A stretch of DNA of 64,000 bases from Macrothele yani (Eukaryota > Arthropoda > Arachnida > Araneae > Macrothelidae), in the NCBI GenBank assembly GCA_039090855.1, contig CM076990.1, positions 200,265,232-200,329,231 on the forward strand, given 5' to 3'. The first letter of the stretch is position 1, and the number at the start of each line of letters is the position of its first letter. Under the pieces are notes generated by a model. The model did no database searches, was not told the DNA's origin, and saw nothing but the letters and a program-made list of their open reading frames with translations. Below are positions 22,051 to 33,609 of this stretch, piece after piece. The position numbers and the translations under genes were made by a program.

Positions 22051-22769
22051 CTACAAGAGAAAATAAACCTTATCACTACTGTAACTGCATAATACACAAT
22101 TCCATTACAAGAAAAACTTAAGATGTTTTTAAGCGAATTATATTCATAGTTTGCATGAACAAAACAAAATGGCAGATTATTTCATGCAACACATACAACA
22201 GATGGTAGCACAAGACAAGGATTAGGCCTACGTGGAAATTCAAATTCTAACAAATTTCAATGTATGTCAGATGTTAAAAATATGTTGCTGATCACAGCTT
22301 AAACACTGAGTACTTACAAAATGTATATGAGTGGAAAAAAATAGAAACAACACTGATGAGAACAATATTGTGTTTATCAATGGCCCATATTCTTTGTGGA
22401 ATGAATGCAAATCAATTCTAAACAATTAGCAGGGAAATTTAGACCACTGCCCAATGAAGAAAAGCTTTCAACATCATGAGTAAACAAGGATGGAATCTAC
22501 TTCTTACCACAATTTCCAGAATGTACTACAATGGCCCGGTAGTATTTAAAGGGGATAACTATGCACACCAAGTGAAATTTTGAGTATTCATTTTTCCTCA
22601 CCATGAGACTAAAGAAATCTGTTGTGTCCATATAAGAATATTACCTTCTTGAAATATCTAATACGTTTTTCAACCACAAGTATATCCACACATATACTTG
22701 GGAAAATCATACTCTTAGTCAAAAGAGTGTTATAGATTTTGTTGTTTAAGATCAGCGTCTGAAACACTT
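22051..22769. other. Intronic sequence, nothing recognised
   Basis: SAAL1 intron 2 directly upstream of exon 3 in transcript order. AT-rich, without recognised element boundaries. Confidence 0.5.
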
Positions 22770-24461
22770 ATCTGTTGACACTCGTCATGAGAGGTGCGGA
22801 TATTGGCTCTGATCATTACTTGGTAGTGTCACTAGGGAAACTGAATGTTGGTTGGAGAAAGAGGAATAGGAAGAGGTCTGTGATGAAAAGAATAAAGGTT
22901 GAAAGGCTCCCTGAATAACATCAGCATTGCTCTAACTTACTCAGAGAACAACTGAAGGAGCTGAAGTCTTGTGAGAGGGATGTAGAAAAGAAATGGGAAT
23001 GTTTTAAGAACTGTGTTGTCACTGCTGCTGAAGAGGTCTGTGGCACCACAATAGCGGGTAACAACAAAGGTGATACTTGGTGTAATAGTGAGATTGAAGA
23101 AGAAGTAGAGAGAAAGAAGGAAGCTTATTTGGGGATGTTGCAAGGTAATGTTTCTGTGGATAAATATCACTGTAAGAAGCATGAAGCAGCTAAGCTGGTT
23201 CACCAGAGTAAGGCAAAAGATAGGAAGAAGAAGGTGGAAAGGCGTGAATTGTGTTTTTGGAAAGATAGGAAGACTTTCTGGAAGTACACGAGAATCAGGA
23301 AAAATAGGGGAAACAAAGTTGTAAGTTGTGTGAAGAATAGAATCGATGAAATGATTTGGGAACCCAATGAGTTAAGTGAAAGATGGAGTGAATACTCCTG
23401 AGAGTTATTAGATCAGGAAAGCAAAGATAATTCTGAGGCAGAAGCAGATTCTGGCACAGTGAAGGATAGAAGTTCAGAAGGCATTTCAAGAGAAGAGATG
23501 TGTAAAAGCTCTAAAATCTCTCCAGAACAGTAAGGCTCTGGGAGTTGATGGCATAACTGCCAAGATGTTGAAATATGGTGGTGACTGTAATTGACTGGTT
23601 AACTGAAATTTGTAAGTTGTGCTGGGAGTTAGGAATGGTCCCTCGAAATTGGAAGGATGCTATTATTGTTTCCTTGTGATCAGACTGATTGCAAGAACTA
23701 TCATGGTATTAGCCTACTAAGTGTGCCAGGAAAAGAGTTCGGTAAGGTTGTTATTGGAAAAGTACAGGGTCTTACATCAGAGAAAGTATGGGATGTTCAG
23801 AGTGGTTTTATGCCTGGTAAAGGCTGCACTAACTAAATTTTTGCATTATGTATGATGATTGAAAAGTATCTGGCTATTGGTAAGAAAGTTTCTGCTGCCG
23901 CCTTCGTAGATTTAGAGAAAGCTTACGACCGAGTAAATAGGACACTTTTGAGGAAGGTTTTGAATGAATATGGTGTTGCTGGGAATCTACTTAATAGTGT
24001 AAAAGCCATGTATGCTGGCAGTAGAGCTTGGGTACAAGTAACTGGTGTTTTATCAAAATGGTTTTCTATTAGTGCTGGAGTCAGACAAGGTTGTGTAATG
24101 TCACCATGGCTGTTTAATATATTTATGGATGCGTGCATGTGTGATGCCAAAATAGATAATACTGGTTTATGTCTTGGTGATATTCGTGTGTGCAGATTGC
24201 TGATGACACTGTCCTGTTGGCAGAGAGCAAAAGAGAGTTGCAGCGTATGTTGTCCCGGATGTACAAAGTGTGCATGAAATTCAAACTAAGTATAAATAAG
24301 AGAAAGACCAAAGTTATGGTTTTTGAGAGAGGAACTCGCATAGCAGTAGAATGTAGAGTCCGCGTGTACGCCGTAGGCGGATAGTTTCCAAATTTTTAGT
24401 GGATTTTGCACATAGTTTTTGCTTGCAGATTAAAATAAAAAAATATTTAGGGCAATTATTA

Positions 24462-24770
24462 AGTGTGCAACTTAATTCTCGGCCACAGGCACGACACGTT
24501 GACAGCAAATTATAGCAAACTGAATATGTACCTAATCAGGGAAATAATCCCTGTCGTGTTGGATGCATGTGAGCCATCGGTCATGGAGCTGCGGAAAAAA
24601 GATTGCTGTTTTGAGTTGATAAAGTCATTAATACTTGTGTGGACCTCTTAGACACAAGTGAAGTGTGTATTACTCAAGTGATGTTGCAGCCATTATCACA
24701 CACAGCTCTTTGCATTTGCCAACGTTCTATGATCACTTGCTGTTAGGGGCCGAGAATTAAGTTGCACACC
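24462..24770. mobile_element. 309-bp MITE with TA target duplication
   Basis: The terminal inverted repeats are 23 bp with one mismatch, beginning AGTGTGCAACTTAATTCTCG on the left and GGTGTGCAACTTAATTCTCG on the right (read inward). TA flanks both ends (24460-24461 and 24771-24772). There is no transposase frame. The size, TA site and ends indicate a deletion derivative mobilised by a mariner/Tc1-type enzyme. Confidence 0.88.
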
Positions 24771-24782
24771 TAATAAAACAGA

Positions 24783-24910
24783 TTAATATACTTAAATCTA
24801 TTTTAACTTGAAGAACTTTCAATTATTTTTCACATTTTCTATGATCTTTTGTTTTTATATGAGTTTCTGGCCTCCAGATTTTATCAAGGCCTGTTCTCGA
24901 TCTATAGGAT
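24783..24910. repeat. Fragment of a dispersed foldback family (see 42278)
   Basis: Shares 'tacttaaat', 'ctattttaacttgaag', 'ctttc.attatt' and 'tttatcaaggcctgttctc' in the same order with the left half of the foldback at 42278-42494. This copy lacks the mirrored right arm. Confidence 0.65.
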
Positions 24911-25212
24911 CTGCACCAAAAGTTTCGTTTACACAGGAAGAATTTTAAGTTTTATTGGCAAAGGTTCCTCTTGCAGTTGCCAGTTATTAAATTTAAATAT
25001 TTTTCTTACTTGTTTTGTAAGTCTACTATTTTAGAATTAAATTGTTGAAAATGCTTTTTATAATTTTTAAAGGTTCATTAATGAAACTGTTTTGCTGGAT
25101 ATAAAAACTATAATTAGTCGCTAGTTTTTTTATGAGGTTCATTGGGCAATATTTTTTTTTCATAAAGATCCATTTCCCACACGTTGCTTCACATTCATTT
25201 ATAATGTATGTA

Positions 25213-26483
25213 TTGGGTATATAAATAAGTTTTGAGGGATTTCCGTTTGGTGTCGTACTTTATTACTGCTCGCATGTATTTTAAGGTGGCAACACTGCAA
25301 TATCGCAGTACGAGACGCCAGCTGTCAGAATCAGTATATGACGTTCGATTGAGGTGTGAAGACGTATTTGTTTTACTCGATGGAAAATGGCAACTTTCGT
25401 CCCGACAAAACAGCATTTGCGGGAAGTGTTAGTGCATTATTTTATTGACAAGAAAAGTGCTGCCGACAGCTATCGCTTAATGTCAGAAATCTATGGTGAA
25501 CATTCCCCATCCATAAAAACATGTGAGTATTGGTTGATTCAAAAGGAACGATTTCGATGTCAGTGATAAAGAACGTTCTGAACCCCCCAAAAAATTGCTG
25601 ATGCCGACTTGGAAGGTTTATTCGACGAGGATCCGTGCCAGACCCAAAAAGAACTAGCAGCAGCATTAAATGTTAGTCAACCACGCATTTCACAACGTTT
25701 AGCTGCCATGGGAATGGTGCAAAAAGAAGGAAATTGGGTTTCACATGCTTTGCGGGAAAGAGACCTTGAATGTCGAAAAACCATTTGCGAATTGCTGCTT
25801 CTAAGGCAAAAAAGAAAGTTTTTTTTGCATCGTATCATTACTGCCGATGAGAAATGGATATGGTACGCTAACCCTGAACGGCAGAAAGCATGGGTGAAGC
25901 CAGGTGAACCAGGTCCTTCAACACCAAAATGCAATATCCATGGTTCAAAGGTAATTCTGTATATCTGTTGGGACCAGATGGGTGTGATCCACTATGAACT
26001 GCTGAAACTGTCAGAAACTATTACTGGTGATCGGTAATGAACCCAATTAATGCGTTTAAAATGAGCTCTCACGCAAAAACGACCGGAATGGGAGAATAGA
26101 TACAACAAAATCATCTTACAGCATGACAACGCAAGACCACATGTTTTTCGACCTGTGAAAAAGTACTTAGAAGGATCCGACTGGGAAGTTCTACCCCACC
26201 CGCCATATATTGCGCCATCGGATTACTATTTGTTCCGGGCGATGCAGTCAGCACTTTCTGGAGAACGGTTTAGTTCTTATGAAGACATCAAAAATTGGCT
26301 GGACAACTGGATCTCTTCCAAGGAACCGGAATTCTTCCTTCGGGACATACGTTCACTGCCCGAAAGATGGGGTAAAGTTGTAGCTTCAGAGGGAGCATAC
26401 TTCGATTAATATTAAAATATTGTTTCTGTTCTCCAACGTGTTTTGTTCACCTCAAATCTCTCAAAACTTATTTATATACCCAA
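25213..26483 (+). mobile_element. Mariner element, mauritiana-like, full length
   Basis: The terminal repeats begin TTGGGTATATAAATAAGTTT at both ends and TA borders both sides (25211-25212 and 26484-26485). At 1271 bp the element has the standard mariner size. It lies inside the block that interrupts the LINE at 22770-27322. The transposase gene (25387-26409) is defective. Confidence 0.93.
25387..26409 (+). pseudogene. Mariner transposase with a deletion in the catalytic spacer
   Basis: Starts MATFVPTKQHLREVLVHYF and ends RWGKVVASEGAYFD, about 340 codons in all, the normal length. Preserved parts include QKELAAALNVSQPRISQRL (helix-turn-helix), ITADEKWIWY (first Asp), QHDNARPHV (second Asp) and APSDYYLF (third Asp). 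Defects: a frame break near 25540 and stops at about 25567 and 26035. Three residues (the usual SPD after PPY) are also lost, which shortens the spacing between the second and third Asp from 34 to about 31. This copy is therefore catalytically dead apart from the frame damage. Confidence 0.88.
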
Positions 26484-27322
26484 TACTTATTTTGTTCTCA
26501 TTGGAATCTGTAATGTTTTAATAATAATGTATTCTTTTATTAATTTTGTAATTACTTTATTCTATTTTTATTGCATTTCGCTCTTCGCCAATTTGTAGCA
26601 AGTTTTCTGTTTCAATCGTGTACACGGATACATTTTCTTTTTATACAACACTGGGAACTGGTAGTACTGAATGTAATATAAGTCTAAGTGGCACAGTGAT
26701 TGACCAGGTGAATAAGTTTCTGTACTTAGGAAGCATGTTTGACAGAGAGAACAAACTGGATGGTGAAATTAGTTGGAGAGTGAATTCTTAATTGAAAATC
26801 ATAGTGGCTTTGAGAGGTGTTCACAGGAATGACGGGTTCTCAAGAAAGTCCCACATGGCTGTGTATGAGAGTGTAATTGTTCCTACTCTGATTTATGGCA
26901 GTGAAATCTGGGTACTGCAGAAGAAACACACGAGTCGTTTGTGTGCTGGAGAAATGCGTTACTTACGGGGGTTTGTGGCAACGGTCTGATTGTGTGAGGA
27001 ATGAAGATGTGTTGCAGTTGTGTAATGTGAGGCAAAATGTTGTTAGCAAGGTGGAGACTAATATGCTTCGGTGGTTTGACCATGTTGAAAGAATGAGTGA
27101 TGAGATGCTTACTAAGAAAATCTTTTTAGCCCAAGTGGCAGGAAGGAAAGGCAGAGGAAGGCCAAGGAAGTCATGGGAGGATCAGATTCAGGAGTGTCTG
27201 CATGAGAAAAAGATTTTGAGTATGAAGTATAGAAGGTCTTGAGTACGGCGTGTGATGGAAGTCAGTGAAGACCGAGTTGTATGTCAAGATTGCTGTAAAT
27301 GGAGATGATTGATACAGTAAGT

Positions 27323-29000
27323 AAAAATTATCTGGTAGTATTTCTTTGTGGAGCTAACCTCTGAATCTCAGAGAACAGCTTAGTGATGTGTACGTACGTA
27401 TGTAGCCTACCTCAACTTTTATGGAAAATTAAATGTGAAAAATCGATACTGCGTTGCTCACTTTGCCGTGAAACAATTTTTCAGGGCAGAGAAATTGCAC
27501 GGATTCTACCACGAACAGACTGAATACCGTTCTAGAAATTTTATTTCGTTTAATAAAAGGGAAAGGAGTGAAATCAATTGCTCTGTATAGATAAGTTTTG
27601 GAGAAGTATATATTAGAAATAGGAAACATGCATTTCATTAGAAAAATATTCTTAAAAAATACGAAGTTGCTCTTTTTCATTATTACCGAAGTTACTAAAA
27701 TGAGGAACATGATCACACACACACAGAAAACATAATTAGGCAGAGAAAAAAAATCGGAAAATTTAATATGCAGAAATGGAAAATGACATGACATTCTCAT
27801 CGCTGGCACAGCAGTCATTTTCGGTGTGATTACGAACACTTGCAAGATTCGCCGACTTTTTTCAATCGAAACATTTTGAAAACATGAAGATAAACTTTTC
27901 ACAGATGTTTAATAAAATTATTTCACTGAGATTTTCAATTTTCATAGCATACTTAATATTTTCTGTAGTCCATAGTGGACTGACGATTTTCATAGTAACT
28001 ACGCAAAATCTGTAGTAGCTTGGAATCTCTTAATCTTTCTTCCTACCACATGGTCTTACTCAACGTCAAACGGAATGATGTGCATGGAAAATTTACTGTG
28101 GCGAAGTTCCTACAATGATGACAGGAGACAGCGTTCTGGTGCACAATGGCACAAAATTTGCCTTTTGTTACAAGACTTTTTGTTTTGGCATAGATTGGTG
28201 CAGAATTCCCATCCATGCGCAAGGCACCGCACAAGCACCATTGATGTGATGTTATAAACCAGCACTTCAAATTTTGAAGCTAATGATTGTCTTGCTACCA
28301 TCGTGGGGCTCACGATCTTGGCACTCGAAGTGCTGCAGATTAACAAAAAAACATTCGTCTCATTCATTCATTCATACGTACATACATACCTACATACATA
28401 TCATTAAGCTGTTCTCTGAGAATCAGAGGTTGGTTCCTCAAGGGAAGACCTTGAACCAAGTACACATTTAACTGATAAAACTAGAATTTACTTAGTACAC
28501 AGATTAAAGTACAGTCAAACTCATTTACGATGATCACAGCTGTAATTAGATATCAGCTGTTGCCAGCAAACATAGAAAAGTTAATTGGAAACGATGTATT
28601 TTATGAACAAAATTTCACAGTTTGGCGAGAGCTTCATGGTTATAATGAACAAATCTTTGAATCGTTGATATTATTATAGCAAGATAAATGGCAAAACTGG
28701 TGATGTAATAAGGAACTGGATAACTGCTGGATTGAAAATGTGTGACCAGATATAAGAATAAGGTTTCTGTGAAAGTGACATTTGCAATGTTAATGAAGTC
28801 TGCGTGTTTTATCGATTACCCTATGTGACCCACAAGTTTATAAAGGCGAAAAGTGCACAGGTGAAAAATTATCCAAATGTCAACTGGTTATTCTAATTAG
28901 TTCAATTATAAGTGATACTGGAAACAGAAAGCTCTCAGTAGTAGGACAGTGGAAATATCCAAGATGTTTCAAAAACATTAAAAATCTTCCAGTAATGTAC
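27323..29000. other. Intronic sequence, nothing recognised
   Basis: SAAL1 intron 2. It includes a small ATTC/ACATAC simple repeat near 28350-28400. No coding exon with good splice signals was found on either strand. Confidence 0.5.
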
Positions 29001-29004
29001 TGAG

Positions 29005-29301
29005 CTAACAAAAAAGCCTAGATTGATATTCATTTTAGAAGTATTAACACATTTTTATCCCAAAAACACTCACAGGTGCTGACAACGACAGTCACAAAAA
29101 CAAGAGTTCTCTGGAAGCCACTCCTAAATTGTTTTTTCTTGCGAGCACTCGTGTGTCTGTTTCTCTCTAACAAAAAAAAAAGCCGGAATTGACATTCATT
29201 TTTTGAAGAAGTATTCACACATTTTTAACCCAGAAACACTCATGGGTGCTGACAATGAACGGCACAAAAACCAGAGCTCAGTGGAAGTCACTCCTAATCC
29301 C
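29005..29301. repeat. Tandem duplication, period about 168 bp
   Basis: Two diverged units (about 29005-29127 and 29171-29301) share 'gatattcatttt', 'acacatttttatccc', 'aaacactca', 'ggtgctgacaa' and 'ggaag.cactcctaa' in the same order. Confidence 0.75.
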
Positions 29302-29380
29302 TACAACCCCAATGTACCACAACTAACATGTGGAAAGCTGATTTTGCAATTTCTCATGTGGAACACTGATTTTGAGAGAG

Positions 29381-29401
29381 ACAGAGAGAGAGAGAGAGAG
29401 A
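29381..29401. repeat. Short (GA)n microsatellite
   Basis: About ten GA units within intronic DNA, just left of the Tc1-like element at 29643. Confidence 0.85.
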
Positions 29402-29642
29402 ATACAAGGTTACAGGCTCAGTAATACCAACTTGTCAAATCCTTCCAATACAGAGAACAAAGCTTTTCCATGTGAATAACTATGTTTGGCCATACATTTA
29501 AACATTCAAACTGATCATTTATCTGGTCACTATAAGTGGTACAACTGTATAAGGTTTGACATTATGGATGTTCAAAAGCAGCAGATGGTGCCTATAATTG
29601 TAAATAAGAATCAATGTTTCCATTTTACAGCCCTAAAAACAA

Positions 29643-30906
29643 GCACACCAGACAAAAAAATCAGTCACCCCCCCCCCCCCCCCGAAAGGACAATAGGAAG
29701 TTACTGGTTGCACAGACAGCGCCGTGATAGCATTGTTGGGAGACAAATAGCACTGACGTCGTATACAGGATCATTTCTGTCTCATACAGTGGTGAAAAGC
29801 AACGTGTGTGTGTTGAATTTAGTCTGCAATATGGGCGTAAGACAGACGTTACTGAGTGGCAAAAAGGAGCCATCGTGTTAGGCCGTGCCCACGGACACAA
29901 AGTGAATGAGGTCACCCAATTTGTTGGTGTGCCAAAGCGTATTGTCCAGCGGGTCTACAAACAGTGGTATAATTCACAGTCTACTGAAAACTGGCGACGT
30001 AACTGTGGCCAGAAAACGATTCTCACCATAGGGACTGCCGCCATGTTTCATGCCTAGTAACTGCAAATCCGTTTCAAACCAGACAATTGCTCCAAACAGT
30101 CAATGAAAGTCCACTCCAACCAATTTCCGAAAGGACATTGCGAAGAGAACTGCACGCAATGGACATCTGGAGCAGAGGACCACAGAAGAGGTCTCTTTTA
30201 ACAGCAAGTCACAAAGTCGTATGTTATCAATGGACTCAGAGGCACCAAAACTTTACTGTGGAGGATTGGAAATTAGTAATTTGGTCTGACGAGTCTCGTA
30301 TTTGTTTGAACTCCAATGATGGGAGGTGACGAGTGCATTGCAGGCTTAATAAAGCCTTTAATCCTGATTGTTACGAAGGTGTTGTTCAAGCTGGAGGGGA
30401 TTCTGTGATGTTTTTCATATTATGAAATAGGCTCTCTCGTTGCAATGATGATAAATTTGAACCAGCATGCATACCTCCGCATTCTGAATGATGAACTGTT
30501 GCCCTTTGCCTTACATTTCCAAAAGCAGCATCACATTGCCACTCCTGTCTTCCAAGACGACAATTGTCATGTGCACAGGGCTAAAACTGTGTCTGAGTGG
30601 CATGACGAACAATCAGCAATACGGTCTCATTTCGACTGGCCCAACAAATCCCCAGATTTAGATCCTATTGAAAATCTGTGGGATCATTTGGGACAGAAGG
30701 TGAAACGCCGGAACAGACACCCATGTACTCTAACGGTACTTCGGGACCAATTGAAGCACAAGTTCTGCAAATCGATGTTCAATACATCCACAACCTCGTG
30801 GAGTCTCTACCACACCGAATTCATGCTGTTATCAAGGCAAGAGGTGTCGTTACCCATTATTAGGTAAGTTCTGACAGGGGTGACTTAATTGTTTGTTTGG
30901 TGTGCT
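29643..30906 (+). mobile_element. Tc1/mariner element with DD36E transposase spacing
   Basis: The inverted ends are AGCACACCAGACAAAAAAAT on the left and AGCACACCAAACAAACAATT on the right (read inward), each followed inward by AGTCACCCC. TA follows the right end; the left TA is mutated. A C run (29669-29683) sits just inside the left repeat. Length about 1264 bp. Confidence 0.85.
29831..30867 (+). pseudogene. DD36E-type transposase, broken
   Basis: Pieces in order: DVTEWQKGAIVLGRAHG and PKRIVQRVYKQW (helix-turn-helix), RTLRRELHAM, LVIWSDESRICL (first catalytic Asp), PVFQDDNCHVH (second Asp) and DLDPIENLWDHLG (Glu). There are 36 residues between the second Asp and the Glu, the spacing described for the DD36E/Incomer group of Tc1-like transposases. 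Frame breaks occur at the start (the ATG at 29831 is out of frame with the protein), after 30057 and around 30330-30445. The copy is inactive. Confidence 0.8.
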
Positions 30907-31588
30907 TACATGTAGCTTAAAAATTGAAAATCACTAGTCTACATCTGAACAAATTAAAAAAAAAAATTATTTCACTTTTATTTTTGTTAAAACAGTAAGG
31001 CTAAATTTTACAATCATCATGAACAGAGAAATTTACTAGAAATTTGGGGAGTAATCAGCAACTCTTCACTAATATTTTGATTTAACATTTTGGAAAATGT
31101 TTTATGACAAATTACAAGTGTTTCTGAAAATAGCAGGCATTTTCCCTCTAACTTTTCAAAAATCTACAAGAGATTTGTATAGCTGTACCCCAAGCTAAGT
31201 GGAAGGCTGCTTTTAGTTCATCATTAACCTGAGCATTGATGTATTCAATTATACAAATTTTAAATGCTTGCACTGTTTCAGAGGTTGAAAATGTCCTCAA
31301 ACAATTGAATATTTTTAACGATTTTTTGGAAAAACTGAAATCTTCCATGAAATGCTTTGGTACACCTAGTTAGTATAGTATTAGTGAAAAGTTGCCAAAG
31401 AGCACAGTGAAAATAGTAACGTCAACAAAAATGCTAAAATGAAACAAAACAAACATTCTAAAAATCAAATTTAATTGTATTTATAAATTGCTTGAACCGA
31501 GATAGATAAACTACTATGCAGGCTGTAAGTTTTCAACCCTTGCTACAGCATAAAGGTATTAAAAACTCATTCTAGAAATTATTCTTAC
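30907..31588. other. Intronic sequence with an unassigned 66-codon minus-strand frame
   Basis: SAAL1 intron 2 next to exon 2. The minus strand at 31148-31348 has an open frame starting MEDFSFSKKSLKIFN and including AQVNDELKAAFHLAWGTAI. It looks protein-like but has no obvious splice partner, and I do not recognise it. It could be part of an unknown element. Confidence 0.4.
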
Positions 31589-31710
31589 CTCTATAATATT
31601 GATTAATGTTTGGAACACCCAGTGTTTGCTAAACACACTGTCACCAAGCTTATCAGGAACAAGGTCTTTGTCACTTTCCAACAATTCTGGAGGAGGTGAC
31701 GGATTGCGAT
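31589..31710 (-). CDS. SAAL1: SAAL1 exon 2
   Basis: A 122-nt minus-strand exon between acceptor tttatttctgcag and donor GTAAGAAT. Joined to a preceding G it reads DRNPSPPPELLE and then a linker, LGDSVFSKHWVF and QTLINIIE. Vertebrate SAAL1 starts with DRNPSPPP and continues with IGSTVYSKHWLF, so this is the diagnostic N-terminal exon. It ends in phase 0, compatible with exon 3 almost 9.6 kb away. The proline-rich start is presumably flexible and the SKHW region opens the folded part. Confidence 0.92.
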
Positions 31711-32690
31711 CTGCAGAAATAAATATGTTATGTACTAGTACTAAATAAAGTATATGGTTTTTACTGGTTATAAGGTGAAAATGTGGTAGGTGTGCAAGTG
31801 TACACCTAGTTTATTAAAACAAACAGACAGAACTTAAAATATTTACACACAGGTGAAAAACTGCATGAAAAACAAAAGTGTGAACATTGGGACCAACAAA
31901 GCTGGTTCAGGCAACAAAGTGCAGAGAAAGTGCGCTAGTTACAATCAGACAGACAACAATGCATACAAGCATAAGAATCAAAACAGGAGGCAACACAAAT
32001 GAGAACAAGAGAAAATATAATAGCACGCAAACTGCACGACATACCCCAAGAGCACTCGTGAACACAAACATGGAACGACCGTGACAATGACTACATCTGG
32101 TCAAGCAAGTGTCACAAAAGCAAGAAATAAGCAATAATGAGTAAACAGTAATATGGTACATACAGTAAAAACACTGAAAAGAGAGCATTACATACAGGAT
32201 GGACATAATGAGAAACTCTACATTGGTACATCAATCAACAAGAGCAAAAAAAATAAAAAAATAAAAAATTCACAACCCATTACCAGTTATGAGCTTTGCA
32301 ACAGAAATAGTAAAATCCCATATGACATAAACTTAAGTTTATATGCCTTAACATTTTAGATAGCAAAGGACAATATTAGAGATTAAGTTTTTAATGTTTA
32401 ACAGAATAAGCCAAAATTTATTTCATCAAATTTGTTTTTTGCTTGGCTATCTGGCAAATAACATGAAATAACTGATTTTTGTGGATATTTCATAAAATTA
32501 ACTAACTTGTTTTACATAAAAAGTAAAGTTCAATACATGCTTCACATAAGTGGTTAATTCATTCTGAAGGTTTCTGCCTGAGTCAATAAAATAAGGATAA
32601 TTAAAACTAAACAGCCTGTTCTTATGAAAAGAAAACTTTGAGAAAATGAAGCTTTATTCAGTATTCTTTTGAGTCTACACATATACATAA
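31711..32690. other. Intronic sequence, nothing recognised
   Basis: SAAL1 intron 1. AT-rich with an A-rich tract near 32246-32270. Overlapping open frames at 31887-32206 on both strands do not resemble known proteins and have no splice signals worth calling. Confidence 0.5.
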
Positions 32691-32696
32691 ATGTAC

Positions 32697-33538
32697 AATC
32701 ACTGAACTGGGAAAACAAAGGGATAAAGATTAATGGAGATTATCTAACCCACCTTCGTTTTGCTGATGACATAGTCATTTTTGCAACTACCCCATCAGAG
32801 CTACAGAGTATGATCCAGGAACTTGCTGACAAGAGTAAAGAAGTGGGATTAAAAATGAACTTTCAGAAGACAAAAGTGATGTACAATGCTTTTACAAGAA
32901 ATGAAGATTTATCGATTGATGGAGAAAAGCTGGAGATAACAGACACGTACGTTTATCTTGGACAGCAGATATCAAGTGAGGGTCACATTGGTGAAGAAAT
33001 TAATCGGCGTACAAAACTTGCCTGGAGAGCTTTTGGAAGAAACAGCATAATTTTCAAGAGCAATATGCCATTATGTCTTAAAAGAAAAGTGTTTGATCAA
33101 TGCATCCTTCCAGTGCTTACGTATGGTGCAGAGACGTGGACCTTAGCTAAAAGAGACATACAAAGGCTGCAAACAACTCAAAGAAGCATTTAGAGGTGCA
33201 TGCTTGGTGTAACCAGGAGAGATAAGAAGAGGAACACGTGGATCCGAAAAATGACAAGAGTGGAAGACATCATGATCACAGTTAAATCCCTGAAATGGCA
33301 ATGGGCTGGACATACTGCCAGAACAGACCATCGATGGACAGCCGAAATTTTAGATTGGATTCCAAGGGACAGGAAAAGACCCAGAAGAAGACCACATGGA
33401 AGATGGGTGGATGAAATTCGAAAGTATGCGGGAGTGACATGGAGGAGACTGGCACAAGACAGACCGTTGTGGAGGAAACTTGGGGAGACCTTTGTCCAGC
33501 AGTGGATTGATAATGGTTGACAATGATGATGATGATAT
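32697..33538 (+). mobile_element. RTE-type LINE, 3' third, 5'-truncated
   Basis: Encodes SLNWENKGIKINGDYL, HLRFADDIVIF (catalytic box), YLGQQISSEG, LPVLTYGAETW and the tail PHGRWVDEIRKYAGVTW to VQQWIDNG. It ends with the (GAT)n tail at 33523-33535, as in the long copy at 36359. Compared with that copy it has a single stop (M-E becomes I-stop at about 33190) and one lost Arg codon, so it is young. Truncation starts just upstream of the catalytic box. Confidence 0.9.
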
Positions 33539-33609
33539 AATTGTAAGAAAACTAATACTGCAGTACTACATATTCATTACGAACAGATATATACATACTA
33601 ATCATTTAA

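Larger units (their letters stand above)
22785..27242 (+). pseudogene. Endonuclease/reverse transcriptase pseudogene
   Basis: In order: end of the endonuclease (GSDHYLVVSLGKL), a Lys/Glu-rich linker (23100-23400), NYHGISLLSVPGK, the FVDLEKAYDRVNR motif A region (about 23909), RQGCVMSPWLFNIFMD (motif B, about 24085), ADDTVLLAES (motif C, shifted frame, about 24193), and after the insert NKFLYLGSMF, VPTLIYGSE, RWFDHVERM and GRGRPRKSW. Several stops and frameshifts occur (for example near 22905, 23401, 23590 and 24190), so it is not functional. Confidence 0.78.
22770..27322 (+). mobile_element. Non-LTR retrotransposon, 5'-truncated, interrupted by a 2.3-kb block
   Basis: It starts inside the endonuclease domain (GADIGSDHYLV near 22800) and ends after the GRGRPRKSW tail at about 27322, with no clear poly-A. 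LINE sequence stops near 24358 and resumes near 26650, where a similar stretch (ggaact...agaatgta and ggaactggtagtactgaatgta) appears on both sides. This hints at target-site duplication around the inserted block. It is a different family from the RTE copies at 32697 and 36359. It lies in SAAL1 intron 2, antisense to the gene. Confidence 0.78.

Noticed and set aside
29669..29683. Poly-C tract as a regulatory site
   Set aside because: It is a simple homopolymer adjoining the terminal repeat of a Tc1-like element; similar C runs occur at 21176, 51721 and 54173 without context.
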